Shown piece by piece: positions 1-6,118 of a stretch of DNA of 14,068 nucleotides. Numbering within the stretch: the first letter of the stretch is position 1; each line of letters starts with the position of its first letter. The stretch lies in the NCBI GenBank assembly GCA_963814985.1, contig CAWFFV010000079.1, positions 1 through 14,068 of the forward strand. Direction: 5' to 3'. The notes beneath the pieces are model-generated. The model was not told the origin of the DNA and ran no database searches. It worked only from the letters and a program-made list of their open reading frames with translations. A program made the translations under genes and the position numbers. This DNA comes from CAWFFV01 sp963814985 (GTDB taxonomy: Bacteria > Chloroflexota > Ktedonobacteria > Ktedonobacterales > Ktedonobacteraceae).

Positions 1-1
1 A

Positions 2-1489
2 CCAACCTTTCATGATCTGGCGCGTAAAGTGCGCATAGATGCCCTACGGCGCTTGCACCCTGAGACAAAGCAACGGCTCATCATGCAATGGCAGTGTACT
101 ACAGAGGACTCATCGAAGCAGAACAACAGCGAAGCCTCACTTCTCAGGCTAAACCACCCAACAAAGAATATGCTGAATGGCTTGCAGAGATACCTGAACA
201 GGAGTTTCGTGCTCAGTTGGAGTTTCTCTACCATGCTCCAAGGCCAAGGAGATGCAAACTGACGCATTCAACACATGGGAATATTTGGTGAGTCGAGCAG
301 TGCTGAGATGGCAACGCAAACAGGCCAGATCGCTCTTAGAACTGGTACGGCAAGTGATAGCGGAAGAGGAGCTATTTCTTGACAAGCAGAACAACCAGTA
401 TGGACAGTATTTGATCGGCTACTCCTGGTTCTTAAAACAAGAGGCACATTGGGATGACGCACGTATCATTCTACAAGAAGCCCTACTGGTGTTTGAGCAG
501 GGAGAAAATCTCTCAGGTCAGGCAATTTCTCTCAACAACATTGGCGCGATCTACGACTCACAAGGGCAACTCTGACACGGCATTAGACTATTTCCAGAGT
601 GCGCTCTCCCTCAGAGAGCAAGTGGGCAATCCTGCTGACATCGCTGACTCCCTCAACAACATTGGTGTGATCTACAACTTGCAAGGGCAACTGGAGACCG
701 CATTGGACTACTTGCAGCGTGCTCTCTTCCTCAGAGAGCAAGTGGGCAATCCCGCTGACATTGCTGACTCCCTCAACAACATTGGCTTTCTGTCTACGAT
801 TCTCAGGGACAATTGGAGACCGCATTGGACTACCATCGGCGGGCGCTCTTCCTCAGAGAGCAAGTGGGCAATCCTGCGGGCATTGCTCAGTCCCTCAACA
901 ATATTGGCTTTATCTACAGACAACAGAGACAACTGGAGACCGCATTGGACTACCATCGGCGGGCGCTCTTCCTCAGAGAGCAAGTGGGCAATCCTACGGA
1001 CATCGCTGTCTCCCTCAACAATATTGGTTTGATCTACCATTCGCAAGGACAACTGGGGACCGTATTGGATTACTGGTGCCGTGCGCTCTCCCTCAGAGAA
1101 CAGGTGGGCAATCCTGCTGACATAGCTGTCTCCCTCAACAACATTGGCGGACTCTATCGACAGCAAGGGCAACTTGAGACGGCATTGGACTATTTGCAGC
1201 GTGCGCTCTCCCTCAGAGAACAGGTGGGCAATCCTGCTGACATCGCTCTCTCATGCCACAATGTTGCCGTGATCTACCAACAGCAAAAACAATGGCAGGA
1301 TGCGATTCCTCTCTCTCAAGAGCGTTGAGCCTCTCTGAGCAGATAGGACGCGGCTTCGAGTCGAATGTGGTCAATGAATTAGAGTGGCTGGCTGTTTGTT
1401 ACTCGAAGTTGGGAGAGATTGAGAAGGCGATACCATATGATGTGCGAGCTAAGCAGATCCGAGAGCAGTTGCAGGAGGGTCAGGCATAA
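2..1489 (+). pseudogene. TPR-array protein, 3' part, frameshifted (partial at window edge)
   Basis: The 5' end lies outside the window. Coding passes through all three frames: frame 2 (PTFHDLARKVRIDALRR), frame 1 from about 88 (YYRGLIEAEQQR), frame 3 from about 240 (MQTDAFNTWEYL), frame 1 from about 572, frame 3 from about 795 and frame 2 from about 1318, ending at TAA 1487-1489. The switches are 1-2 nt indels; for example 'ggctttctgtctac' near 793 has two bases more than the sister repeats. The second half is about eight 40-residue TPR units of kinesin-light-chain style (core GNPADIADSLNNIG, then QGQLETALDY and RALSLREQV). TPR helical pairs normally make protein-binding superhelices. The helical first 170 residues resemble the linker between an NTPase and its TPRs in STAND-type proteins, but no P-loop is visible here. 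It could be a pseudogene or an intact gene with sequencing indels. Confidence 0.85.
491..1330 (+). repeat. 120-bp tandem repeats encoding TPR units
   Basis: The motif 'tcagaga(g/a)ca(a/g)gtgggcaat' recurs at 611, 731, 853, 973, 1093 and 1213, a period of exactly 120 bp except for one 122-bp step that carries a 2-nt insertion. More diverged flanking units begin near 491 and 1331. Aligning 841-960 with 961-1080 by eye gives about 80 percent DNA identity, so the units are recently duplicated or homogenised. Unit number could change by recombination. Confidence 0.9.
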
Positions 1490-2304
1490 TTGCAGGGATT
1501 TATGGTAGGTCCAACTAACACATTGAGATTGCAATGGCAGGGGTAACTGTTATGAAGCAAAGAACTCTGCGGTACTGTAAATGAGTGGAGTGAATCTATC
1601 TCATACGAACACTGATCCCATTACTTGAATTACGCCGTATTGTCTGTTTTTAAATGATTCCCGTCAAAAATCGCATGGAGGATCATCGTTTCATATGGGA
1701 TCGCCCAGCACGGATGATCTATGATCTGCCCTCAACCTGTCGCTTCAGGAAGATACCCCACCCATCACCTGATCAATATCGGACTCTTTTTGCCAAAGGA
1801 CCCAATGTAAGCGGTCGTGAAGGAGTTTGCAATTGATATCCTATCTAGCAAATCTGTTCATGTCTCTCTGCATCCACTATTGGAAATTTGTATTAAACAT
1901 CTTCAATGAACTGTCCTCTAGCAGAGCGTGCTGCTGGAAAATAGGTAAGCATCACCCTGGCACATGAAAAGCCTCAGTTGAAAACAGAAAGCGTTACCCC
2001 TGAACCGCTGGACCAGAGAGCTGTTCAGGAAAGCATCACCCAGGAGAGTAGGTCGCTATCATTGGAGATAGCGCAGACAGATGCAAACTCTCGATGGGCG
2101 TTCTTGTAAACATCTGGCCGGATGCTATGCGTGCCCATTCGTTTGGCATCGGAGGAGAGATGCATCTGTCGTCCCTAGAGTGTCTTAGAGCGCAAACGAG
2201 CACCAGATACATATGGCAAAGTGGAAGATGATGAGGATGAGATTGGTGCTGTTCTGATCACTGGTACGACATGTTCGGTGGTCTTTCGAGAGGAGATGCA
2301 TGAC
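1490..2304. other. 815-bp stretch without a convincing gene
   Basis: No reading frame here has both a plausible start and a recognisable product. A 55-codon open stretch at 1945-2109 (includes KPQLKTESVTPEPLDQ) has coding-like composition but follows a TAG and has no start codon; it may be a remnant. Two copies of 'aagcatcaccc' lie at about 1947 and 2031. A distant inverted repeat pairs GACAGATGCA (2076-2085) with TGCATCTGTC (2161-2170). Together with the hairpin at 2054-2073 this could be leader or regulatory DNA for the response regulator gene, but no clear promoter stands out. Confidence 0.5.
2054..2073. repeat. Short perfect hairpin upstream of response regulator
   Basis: CGCTATC, a six-base loop (attgga), then GATAGCG form a perfect 7-bp stem. 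No T-run follows, so it is not a standard intrinsic terminator. It lies about 230 bp upstream of the response regulator start and could be a protein-binding dyad or a chance palindrome. Confidence 0.4.
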
Positions 2305-2931
2305 ATGCTAAGAGTTCCGTTCCATTCGGCGGCAGAGACCACCTTCCCAGGTGCGAGTAGATCGTCTACATTGTATCTGCAAAATGCGGGTTTTCAGAGC
2401 GGTATTTCACAAGTGGCCTCTTACGCTCAGCAATGGATACCATCAGATCCTTCACACGCCGTATTTCCAACCCAATCACAGCAGATACTTCGAGTTCCCC
2501 TGCTCTCACTGCCGTTTCAACCAGTTCAGCAACCTCAGAGCAAATTCATTCTGATTATTGATGACTCCCAAACTGTGCGCAAGATTGTTGAAACATGCCT
2601 GCGCCGAGAAAACTTCAAAACCAGGAGCTTTGAGGATGGTGTAGAGGCCATGCGTTGGCTGGCCCAACACCCATCACATGCGCCTGATCTCATCATCCTC
2701 GATATTGTTCTTCCAAGGTTGGATGGCTACGAAGTCGCACGCCGTCTGAAAGCAAAACCGCAACTCAATAACACAGTGGTCATAATGCTTACCCGTCGTA
2801 ATGGCGTGATGGATCGTCTCAAAGGTCATCTGGCTGGAGCGAAAGACTACCTTACCAAGCCATTTAAGACACAAGAACTGCTTGCCATCATCGAATCTCA
2901 CCTCGGCAGACCAGCACAAGAAGCATTCTAA
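2305..2931 (+). CDS. Response regulator, stand-alone receiver domain with N-terminal extension
   Basis: This is a 208-residue protein with a CheY-like receiver domain at about residues 80-205. The key residues are present: acidic pair D86-D87 (LIIDDSQTVRK), phospho-acceptor D133 (LIILDIVLPRLDGYE), T163 (VIMLTRR) and K185 (YLTKPFK). The DDSQTVRK signature resembles PilG/PatA-type regulators of motility and envelope systems. Nothing follows the receiver, so it has no DNA-binding output and probably works by protein contact. The first 80 residues are low-complexity, rich in S, Q and P, and unrecognised. I chose ATG 2305 because GAGGAG at 2290-2295 sits 9 nt upstream; ATG 2296 and GTG 2221 are possible in the same frame. 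No histidine kinase is in the window. It leads a cluster of unknown membrane and small proteins. Confidence 0.88.
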   Translation: MLRVPFHSAAETTFPGASRSSTLYLQNAGFQSGISQVASYAQQWIPSDPSHAVFPTQSQQILRVPLLSLPFQPVQQPQSKFILIIDDSQTVRKIVETCLRRENFKTRSFEDGVEAMRWLAQHPSHAPDLIILDIVLPRLDGYEVARRLKAKPQLNNTVVIMLTRRNGVMDRLKGHLAGAKDYLTKPFKTQELLAIIESHLGRPAQEAF

Positions 2932-3006
2932 TATCGAGCAAATAGTAGCCGGCATGGCATTTGCTCTGATCTACGGCAGAAAATTGACCACATCGGGAGA
3001 GAACGG

Positions 3007-3283
3007 ATGACACTTTTCTTGGATACGAATGACGGCTTCTATCTCATCTTTACGCGTGAAGAGACAGGCTACAGAGATCCCTATGTCATCTTCATGTTCC
3101 AGCAGAAGCATCACCGAGGCACTGTGTCGAACAGATTGAACAACTTCCAATTTAAGATGTACAGAGCCTGATGCTTCATCTGGCGGAGTAGCTGAGGACC
3201 AGGTTTTAGCAAGTGCGATCCCTGAATGGATATGCAATCTGCGTCGAAATAGAGAAGAAGGAAGACAAGGAAATCATGCTTAG
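3007..3283 (+). CDS. Small unknown protein, about 92 aa, one frameshift
   Basis: ATG 3007 follows GGGAG by a short spacer. The first 54 codons (starting MTLFLDTNDGFYLIFTREE) run to a TGA at 3169. A +1 shift at about 3140-3168 carries the reading into a second frame (EPDASSGGVAEDQVLASAIP, then WICNLRRNREEGRQGNHA) that closes at TAG 3281-3283. This last stop overlaps the ATG of the next gene (3276), a typical operon junction, which is the main reason for joining the two pieces. The joined protein is soluble, aromatic-rich at the N-terminus and basic at the C-terminus. I do not recognise the family. If the shift is real, only the first 54 residues are made. Confidence 0.5.
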
Positions 3284-3497
3284 CGCACAAGAACAACATA
3301 GAGAAGTTTTCCGGTTGCTCTCACTCATTGATAACGAGAGAATGATAGGAGAACAGGAACTCATGGAACGAACTGCCGGGAGTGGTCTCGATGATGGAGC
3401 CATCGCCAATATGGAGCAGCTCTGCCAGTTACATGGGCTGCTAGGGGACCTTGTGGGCAGCACTGTCGCTCTTGCTATGGTATCCCAACAGGGATAG
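3276..3497 (+). CDS. Small unknown helical protein, 73 aa
   Basis: ATG 3276 is preceded by AAGGAAA and overlaps the last codons of the upstream small gene by 8 bp, suggesting translational coupling. The product (start MLSAQEQHREVFRLLSLI) has a charged helical first half and a second half, NMEQLCQLHGLLGDL onward, that looks like an amphipathic helix. No domain is recognised. A longer in-frame GTG start at 3213 exists but lacks a good ribosome site and would overlap the previous gene fully. Past TAG 3495-3497 another frame reads IGALEQYKERGVALPSC, so the gene may continue beyond an indel. Confidence 0.5.
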   Translation: MLSAQEQHREVFRLLSLIDNERMIGEQELMERTAGSGLDDGAIANMEQLCQLHGLLGDLVGSTVALAMVSQQG

Positions 3498-3773
3498 GTG
3501 CCCTTGAGCAATACAAGGAAAGAGGCGTAGCCCTACCAAGTTGCCCTCTACTGACGAGACGAACGAGCACCGAAGAGAACCACCAGCTTGCCGAAAGAAG
3601 TACATGTTGCTAATTGCTCTCTCGTCAGTCCTTTGGCGATACTGTCTTGTTCATGGGACACAGGAAAGCGCATCGGCGGCATACAACACTTGCAAATACA
3701 GGATGCGAAAGCGCTCTACTGGAAGGGCCAAGCCAGAGAGTGGCTGAGGAAAGATTCCGAAGGAACCATTTGA
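3498..3773 (+). pseudogene. Possible broken small coding region
   Basis: Two partial frames look weakly coding. One is ALEQYKERGVALPSC from about 3500; the other ends QDAKALYWKGQAREWLRKD and closes at TGA 3771-3773. Neither has a start with a ribosome site, and the joint between them is unclear. It may be the rest of the gene beginning at 3276 or a decayed neighbour. No family is recognised. Confidence 0.25.
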
Positions 3774-3898
3774 TATAGGAAAAATATGTAAAAATAATAA
3801 ATAGGCAAATATATTAATATTAAATAGAAAAACGATTTAATGCATTTTAATAGGCTATAAGTAAATAAGATGATATTAACAAATATATGAGGTTTTAC
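3774..3898. other. AT-rich island
   Basis: About 125 bp made almost wholly of A and T, in sharp contrast to the roughly even composition elsewhere. It contains small dyads (taatatta) and a -10-like TATAAG at 3856-3861, but the matching -35 position is poor. It separates the 3276 gene from the membrane protein gene at 4102 and could hold that gene's promoter or an easily melted or protein-bound element. No gene is seen on either strand. Confidence 0.55.
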
Positions 3899-3976
3899 GT
3901 CCCGTTTTTCCGTTTTCCTTCCATGTTTCCCTCCCTGGCTCTTTTCTGCTTGCGTTCTGCTTTTCCTGCTCACTCC
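3899..3976. other. Polypyrimidine tract next to the AT island
   Basis: Immediately after the AT island, about 78 bases of the + strand are mostly C and T (for example 'tttccttccatgtttccctccctgg'-like runs), so the - strand is a purine tract. Such strand asymmetry can lie in untranslated leaders or form unusual DNA structure. The remaining 3977-4101 holds no clear gene; a ribosome site for the 4102 start lies at its end. Confidence 0.4.
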
Positions 3977-4101
3977 TTTGGTAGACTATCTGGTGTGTCG
4001 TGCCGTTGGGATGGGTTCTGCCATGAGCGCATCCCAGGCTTGCGAAAATAAAGATAAGCGTTTTGTCGTACTCATCACATCACAGAAAGGATTTCTTTCT
4101 G

Positions 4102-5188
4102 ATGACTACGCAATTTCCGGAGCAGGACGGGCAGTCTATGAACGAGAATCATGCCGTGGAGAGTCTACAATGGTTGGCGGAGCAACCACAAGGATTTGTG
4201 CCACAGCCAGTTGTGCTTTCCAATCAACCAGAACCAGAGGAGGCATTCTTTTACTTTGAAGATGAGCCGCTAGACCTAGACGGTAGTTCATTTGTTGCAC
4301 CATTTCAAGTGTCTCATGCGATGCCGAGCGGTATCCGTACAGGAGCCGCAATCAGGTCAGGCATCCGCAATTCCTGCTGAGCCAACTCCTGTCAAGAAAA
4401 CAGGCAGGAAGCGCCAAATCCCTCTCATGAGGATTATGGCTCTCTCCTGTGTCGTTGCCATTCTCGCACTGCTGGTGATAAACGCTCTGGTACAGGCGAC
4501 GCCACCGCTGCAGGCGCGCAAGACTGGAACGTTGTCGACAACGAAGCCTTTGCACACTCCGATTGGGCAAGGCCAACCGGCACAATCATTCTCGGATTGG
4601 GTTCCGCAACAATTGCCGGATGGCTGGATGAATGCAGGTCTCATGATGGGGGATGATCTTCAGGCAGTGCGTACTGCGACAACATTCAACGATCGTGAAA
4701 TGAGTCTCGATTACCGTAGCGTCGGAACGCGCAACAACCACAGTGGGACATTTCTCGCAGCGACGTTTCTGCTGACCTTTGCAGCCAGAGAACGCTTCAT
4801 GCAAAACGATGCGCGTGTCATCAATAATACGTTGTTTGATCTCGTCGTCAGCACTCAATTGGTCAGAGCTGCGATCAATCCGCAGCCGAGGGTGGTCAAA
4901 TTCGCCGTACAAGGTCAGCAACAGTTTGCCTGGGCCGATGTCTCCTTCCAACTCTGGCAATCCCATCTTGACCCAAATGATCCGCAGCACCAGCGTCGCA
5001 TAGAGGGCAAGGATATGGATCCGACCACCAACCAACCTCGTATCCATCACATGGTCGTTCTGTTACTGCGCGTTCCGCCAGAAGCAGCAGGCGCTAATCC
5101 CGCGATGGGTGGGACTGGCTGGCTCGTTAGCAATTATGCACTGGATCAAGCTGGAGGAGCGCTTCCAGGTATTATACAGCCAGCTTGA
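4102..5188 (+). CDS. Unknown single-pass membrane protein, about 361 aa, one frameshift
   Basis: ATG 4102 follows AAAGGA at a spacing of about 10. The first frame (MTTQFPEQDGQSMNENHAVE) would stop at TGA 4378; a shift between about 4320 and 4365 continues as EPQSGQASAIPAEPTPVKK in the next frame and ends at TGA 5186-5188. The joined protein has an acidic cytoplasmic tail of about 105 residues, a basic patch (KKTGRKRQ), one membrane helix (IMALSCVVAILALLVINAL, residues about 110-131) and an exported domain of about 225 residues. The short tail, single helix and NTF2-sized outer domain ending GWLVSNYALD recall VirB8/TcpC-type transfer proteins, but that is only an architectural resemblance. It shares its topology with the 6115-7904 protein, so the two may act together. 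Confidence 0.7.
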
Positions 5189-5202
5189 GAGGAACTTGTA
5201 CG

Positions 5203-5448
5203 ATGTCTGGCGTAGGAAGGAATGACAAGCATGGTGAGCAGGCGGCACTTCCCCAAAAGAAGTGCCGGTCTGCTCATTCATCAGCTTTGGCAGGAGCATT
5301 CATCTTTCTGGCCTACTTGACCTTCCAGCCCCCTCTTCCTTCCTTTACGTTCGTGGCCTCAACCTGGATACGATTGAGTATCGGACATGTAATGAGGTAT
5401 TGCTTCGAGAAGGAACTGTTCTGTATCTGCTTGTGTTCCGTTCTCTGA
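5203..5448 (+). CDS. Doubtful small ORF downstream of the membrane protein
   Basis: ATG 5203 sits 9 nt after GAGAGGA, which overlaps the previous stop, so start and spacing are good. The 81-codon frame (MSGVGRNDKHGEQ...) contains one hydrophobic stretch, ALAGAFIFLAYLTFQPPL. The strong hairpin at 5235-5276 lies inside it, and from about 5345 another frame (RGLNLDTIEYRTCNEVLLRE) looks more coding-like. It may be a small membrane protein broken by an indel, or merely a read-through of a terminator region. No family is recognised. Confidence 0.25.
   Translation: MSGVGRNDKHGEQAALPQKKCRSAHSSALAGAFIFLAYLTFQPPLPSFTFVASTWIRLSIGHVMRYCFEKELFCICLCSVL
5235..5276. terminator. Strong 16-bp interrupted hairpin, terminator-like
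   Basis: TGAGCAG (5235-5241) pairs with CTGCTCA (5270-5276), and CGGCACTTC (5243-5251) pairs with GAAGTGCCG (5259-5267). This gives 7 + 9 bp of stem with a 1x2 internal mismatch and a seven-base loop (cccaaaa). It starts 47 bp after the stop of the membrane protein gene. It is by far the strongest hairpin I found in the window. There is no T-run after it, so it may act as an RNA stabiliser, pause site or protein-bound dyad rather than a classical terminator. Confidence 0.55.
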
Positions 5449-5462
5449 CGTATCAATTTGTA

Positions 5463-5492
5463 TTGACAAACATTTCTTGCCTGTGCTACATT
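5463..5492 (+). promoter_or_regulatory. Sigma-70-type promoter before the 5535 gene
   Basis: A perfect -35 TTGACA at 5463-5468 is followed, after 18 nt, by TACATT at 5487-5492 (4 of 6 -10 positions). Transcription would begin about 35 nt before the ATG at 5535, leaving room for the AAGGAG ribosome site at 5520-5525. This suggests a new transcript starting after the hairpin at 5235-5276. Confidence 0.5.
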
Positions 5493-5534
5493 GGTTGTGG
5501 GCTGGTAGCTCATCCTGAGAAGGAGACTGGACAG

Positions 5535-5803
5535 ATGGGCGATAGTGTCCCACAAAGGTTTGCTTTGTACATGGAAGTCATTGATATTCCTAACATCGGC
5601 TGCAAAAGCTACGCCTCGCTTCGACTCAACCCAAACGAAACACTTTTTAACATACTTCTAGAAAACCGAAGAGCAAAAAGAGGGTGTTCGGCAACGGCAA
5701 AGGCAACACTCACATCCAGGAAACGGACAGGTTTGATTGCAATGCGCTCACGCAGATGCTGCTCTATCAGTGTCTGTGGACCATAGGCAAAGCTGAAATT
5801 TAA
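5535..5803 (+). CDS. Small unknown protein, about 89 aa, one frameshift
   Basis: AAGGAG (5520-5525) lies 9 nt before ATG 5535. The first frame reads MGDSVPQRFALYMEVIDIPN and SYASLRLNPNETLFNILLEN. Near the A5 run at 5675-5679 the coding signal moves to another frame, which continues KKRVFGNGKGNTHIQETDRF and CNALTQMLLYQCLWTIGKAE to TAA 5801-5803. One missing A in that run would restore a single frame, so a homopolymer indel is likely. The extended conformation followed by NPNETLFNILLE could be a small alpha/beta fold, but I do not recognise the family. It has its own promoter at 5463. Confidence 0.5.
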
Positions 5804-5941
5804 ACTTCAAGATTTTTTAAACTGAATGCTCAAACACATCTCTTTTTTTTGCGATGTCTTTTGCAAAAACTCTAGAACGTTCTGATGCAGGAAAAGTTCT
5901 CTCCACGTATACTTAGAATTGGGAATTGATTTCAACGTAAC
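5804..5941. other. Short A/T-rich intergenic segment
   Basis: This segment holds no gene. It has a T8 run at about 5843-5850 and a perfect 10-bp palindrome, AGAACGTTCT, at 5874-5883. The palindrome contains GAAC/GTTC half-sites but lacks the four-base spacer of a Bacillus-type LexA box. No stem adjoins the T8 run closely enough to call a terminator. Confidence 0.35.
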
Positions 5942-5953
5942 GGGAGTTCTCCC
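5942..5953 (+). promoter_or_regulatory. Ribosome site within a tiny inverted repeat
   Basis: GGGAG at 5942-5946 is the ribosome site for ATG 5954 (7-nt spacing). It is complementary to CTCCC at 5949-5953, directly before the ATG. Folding GGGA/TCCC around a four-base loop would hide the ribosome site, which could make translation of this gene and its coupled neighbour conditional. The stem is short and could be chance. Confidence 0.4.
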
Positions 5954-6118
5954 ATGCCGAACGCTTCTGGAATCGATAGAAGGTCACACTGGCAGAACGG
6001 TACGCTCGCAACCGCCTGCATGCAGGTGAGGTTCGCAGCCCACGCCCTTTCCCATGCGAGCAAACAAGTGACCATTCCGCTGAAGAAGCACCAGCGAGAA
6101 AGAGAGCGACTGATATGA
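5954..6118 (+). CDS. Small basic protein, 54 aa, coupled to the next gene
   Basis: ATG 5954 has the ribosome site GGGAG 7 nt upstream. The frame is open from MPNASGIDRRSHWQNGTLAT to a basic, charged C-terminus (IPLKKHQRERERLI). Its TGA at 6116-6118 overlaps the next start as ATGA, the usual sign of translational coupling. The product has no membrane helix or cysteine motif and is unrecognised. It may be a regulatory partner of the large membrane protein, or a leader peptide whose translation delivers ribosomes to it. A 12-bp palindrome, CCTGCATGCAGG, lies within it at 6015-6026. Confidence 0.5.
   Translation: MPNASGIDRRSHWQNGTLATACMQVRFAAHALSHASKQVTIPLKKHQRERERLI

Noticed and set aside
708..1172. 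Long minus-strand ORF opposite the TPR array
   Set aside because: It is the antisense shadow of the 120-bp repeats; its regular period only mirrors them.
611..1232. CRISPR-like array
   Set aside because: The units are contiguous 120-bp coding repeats in a TPR frame, without short repeats separated by unique spacers.
1654..1836. 60-codon + ORF (MIPVKNRMEDHRF...)
   Set aside because: No ribosome site, no recognised family and a composition that does not look coding; left within the gene-free stretch.
3716..3973. Minus-strand ORF with an apparent hydrophobic helix
   Set aside because: It is produced by the AT island and the polypyrimidine tract; the residues (F, Y, I, L, K) simply follow base composition.
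4586..5050. 154-codon minus-strand ORF
   Set aside because: It lies fully opposite the exported domain of the membrane protein, has no ribosome site and no recognisable motif.
5874..5883. AGAACGTTCT as a LexA box
   Set aside because: The half-sites lack the four-base spacer of the known Gram-positive box and no damage-response gene follows.
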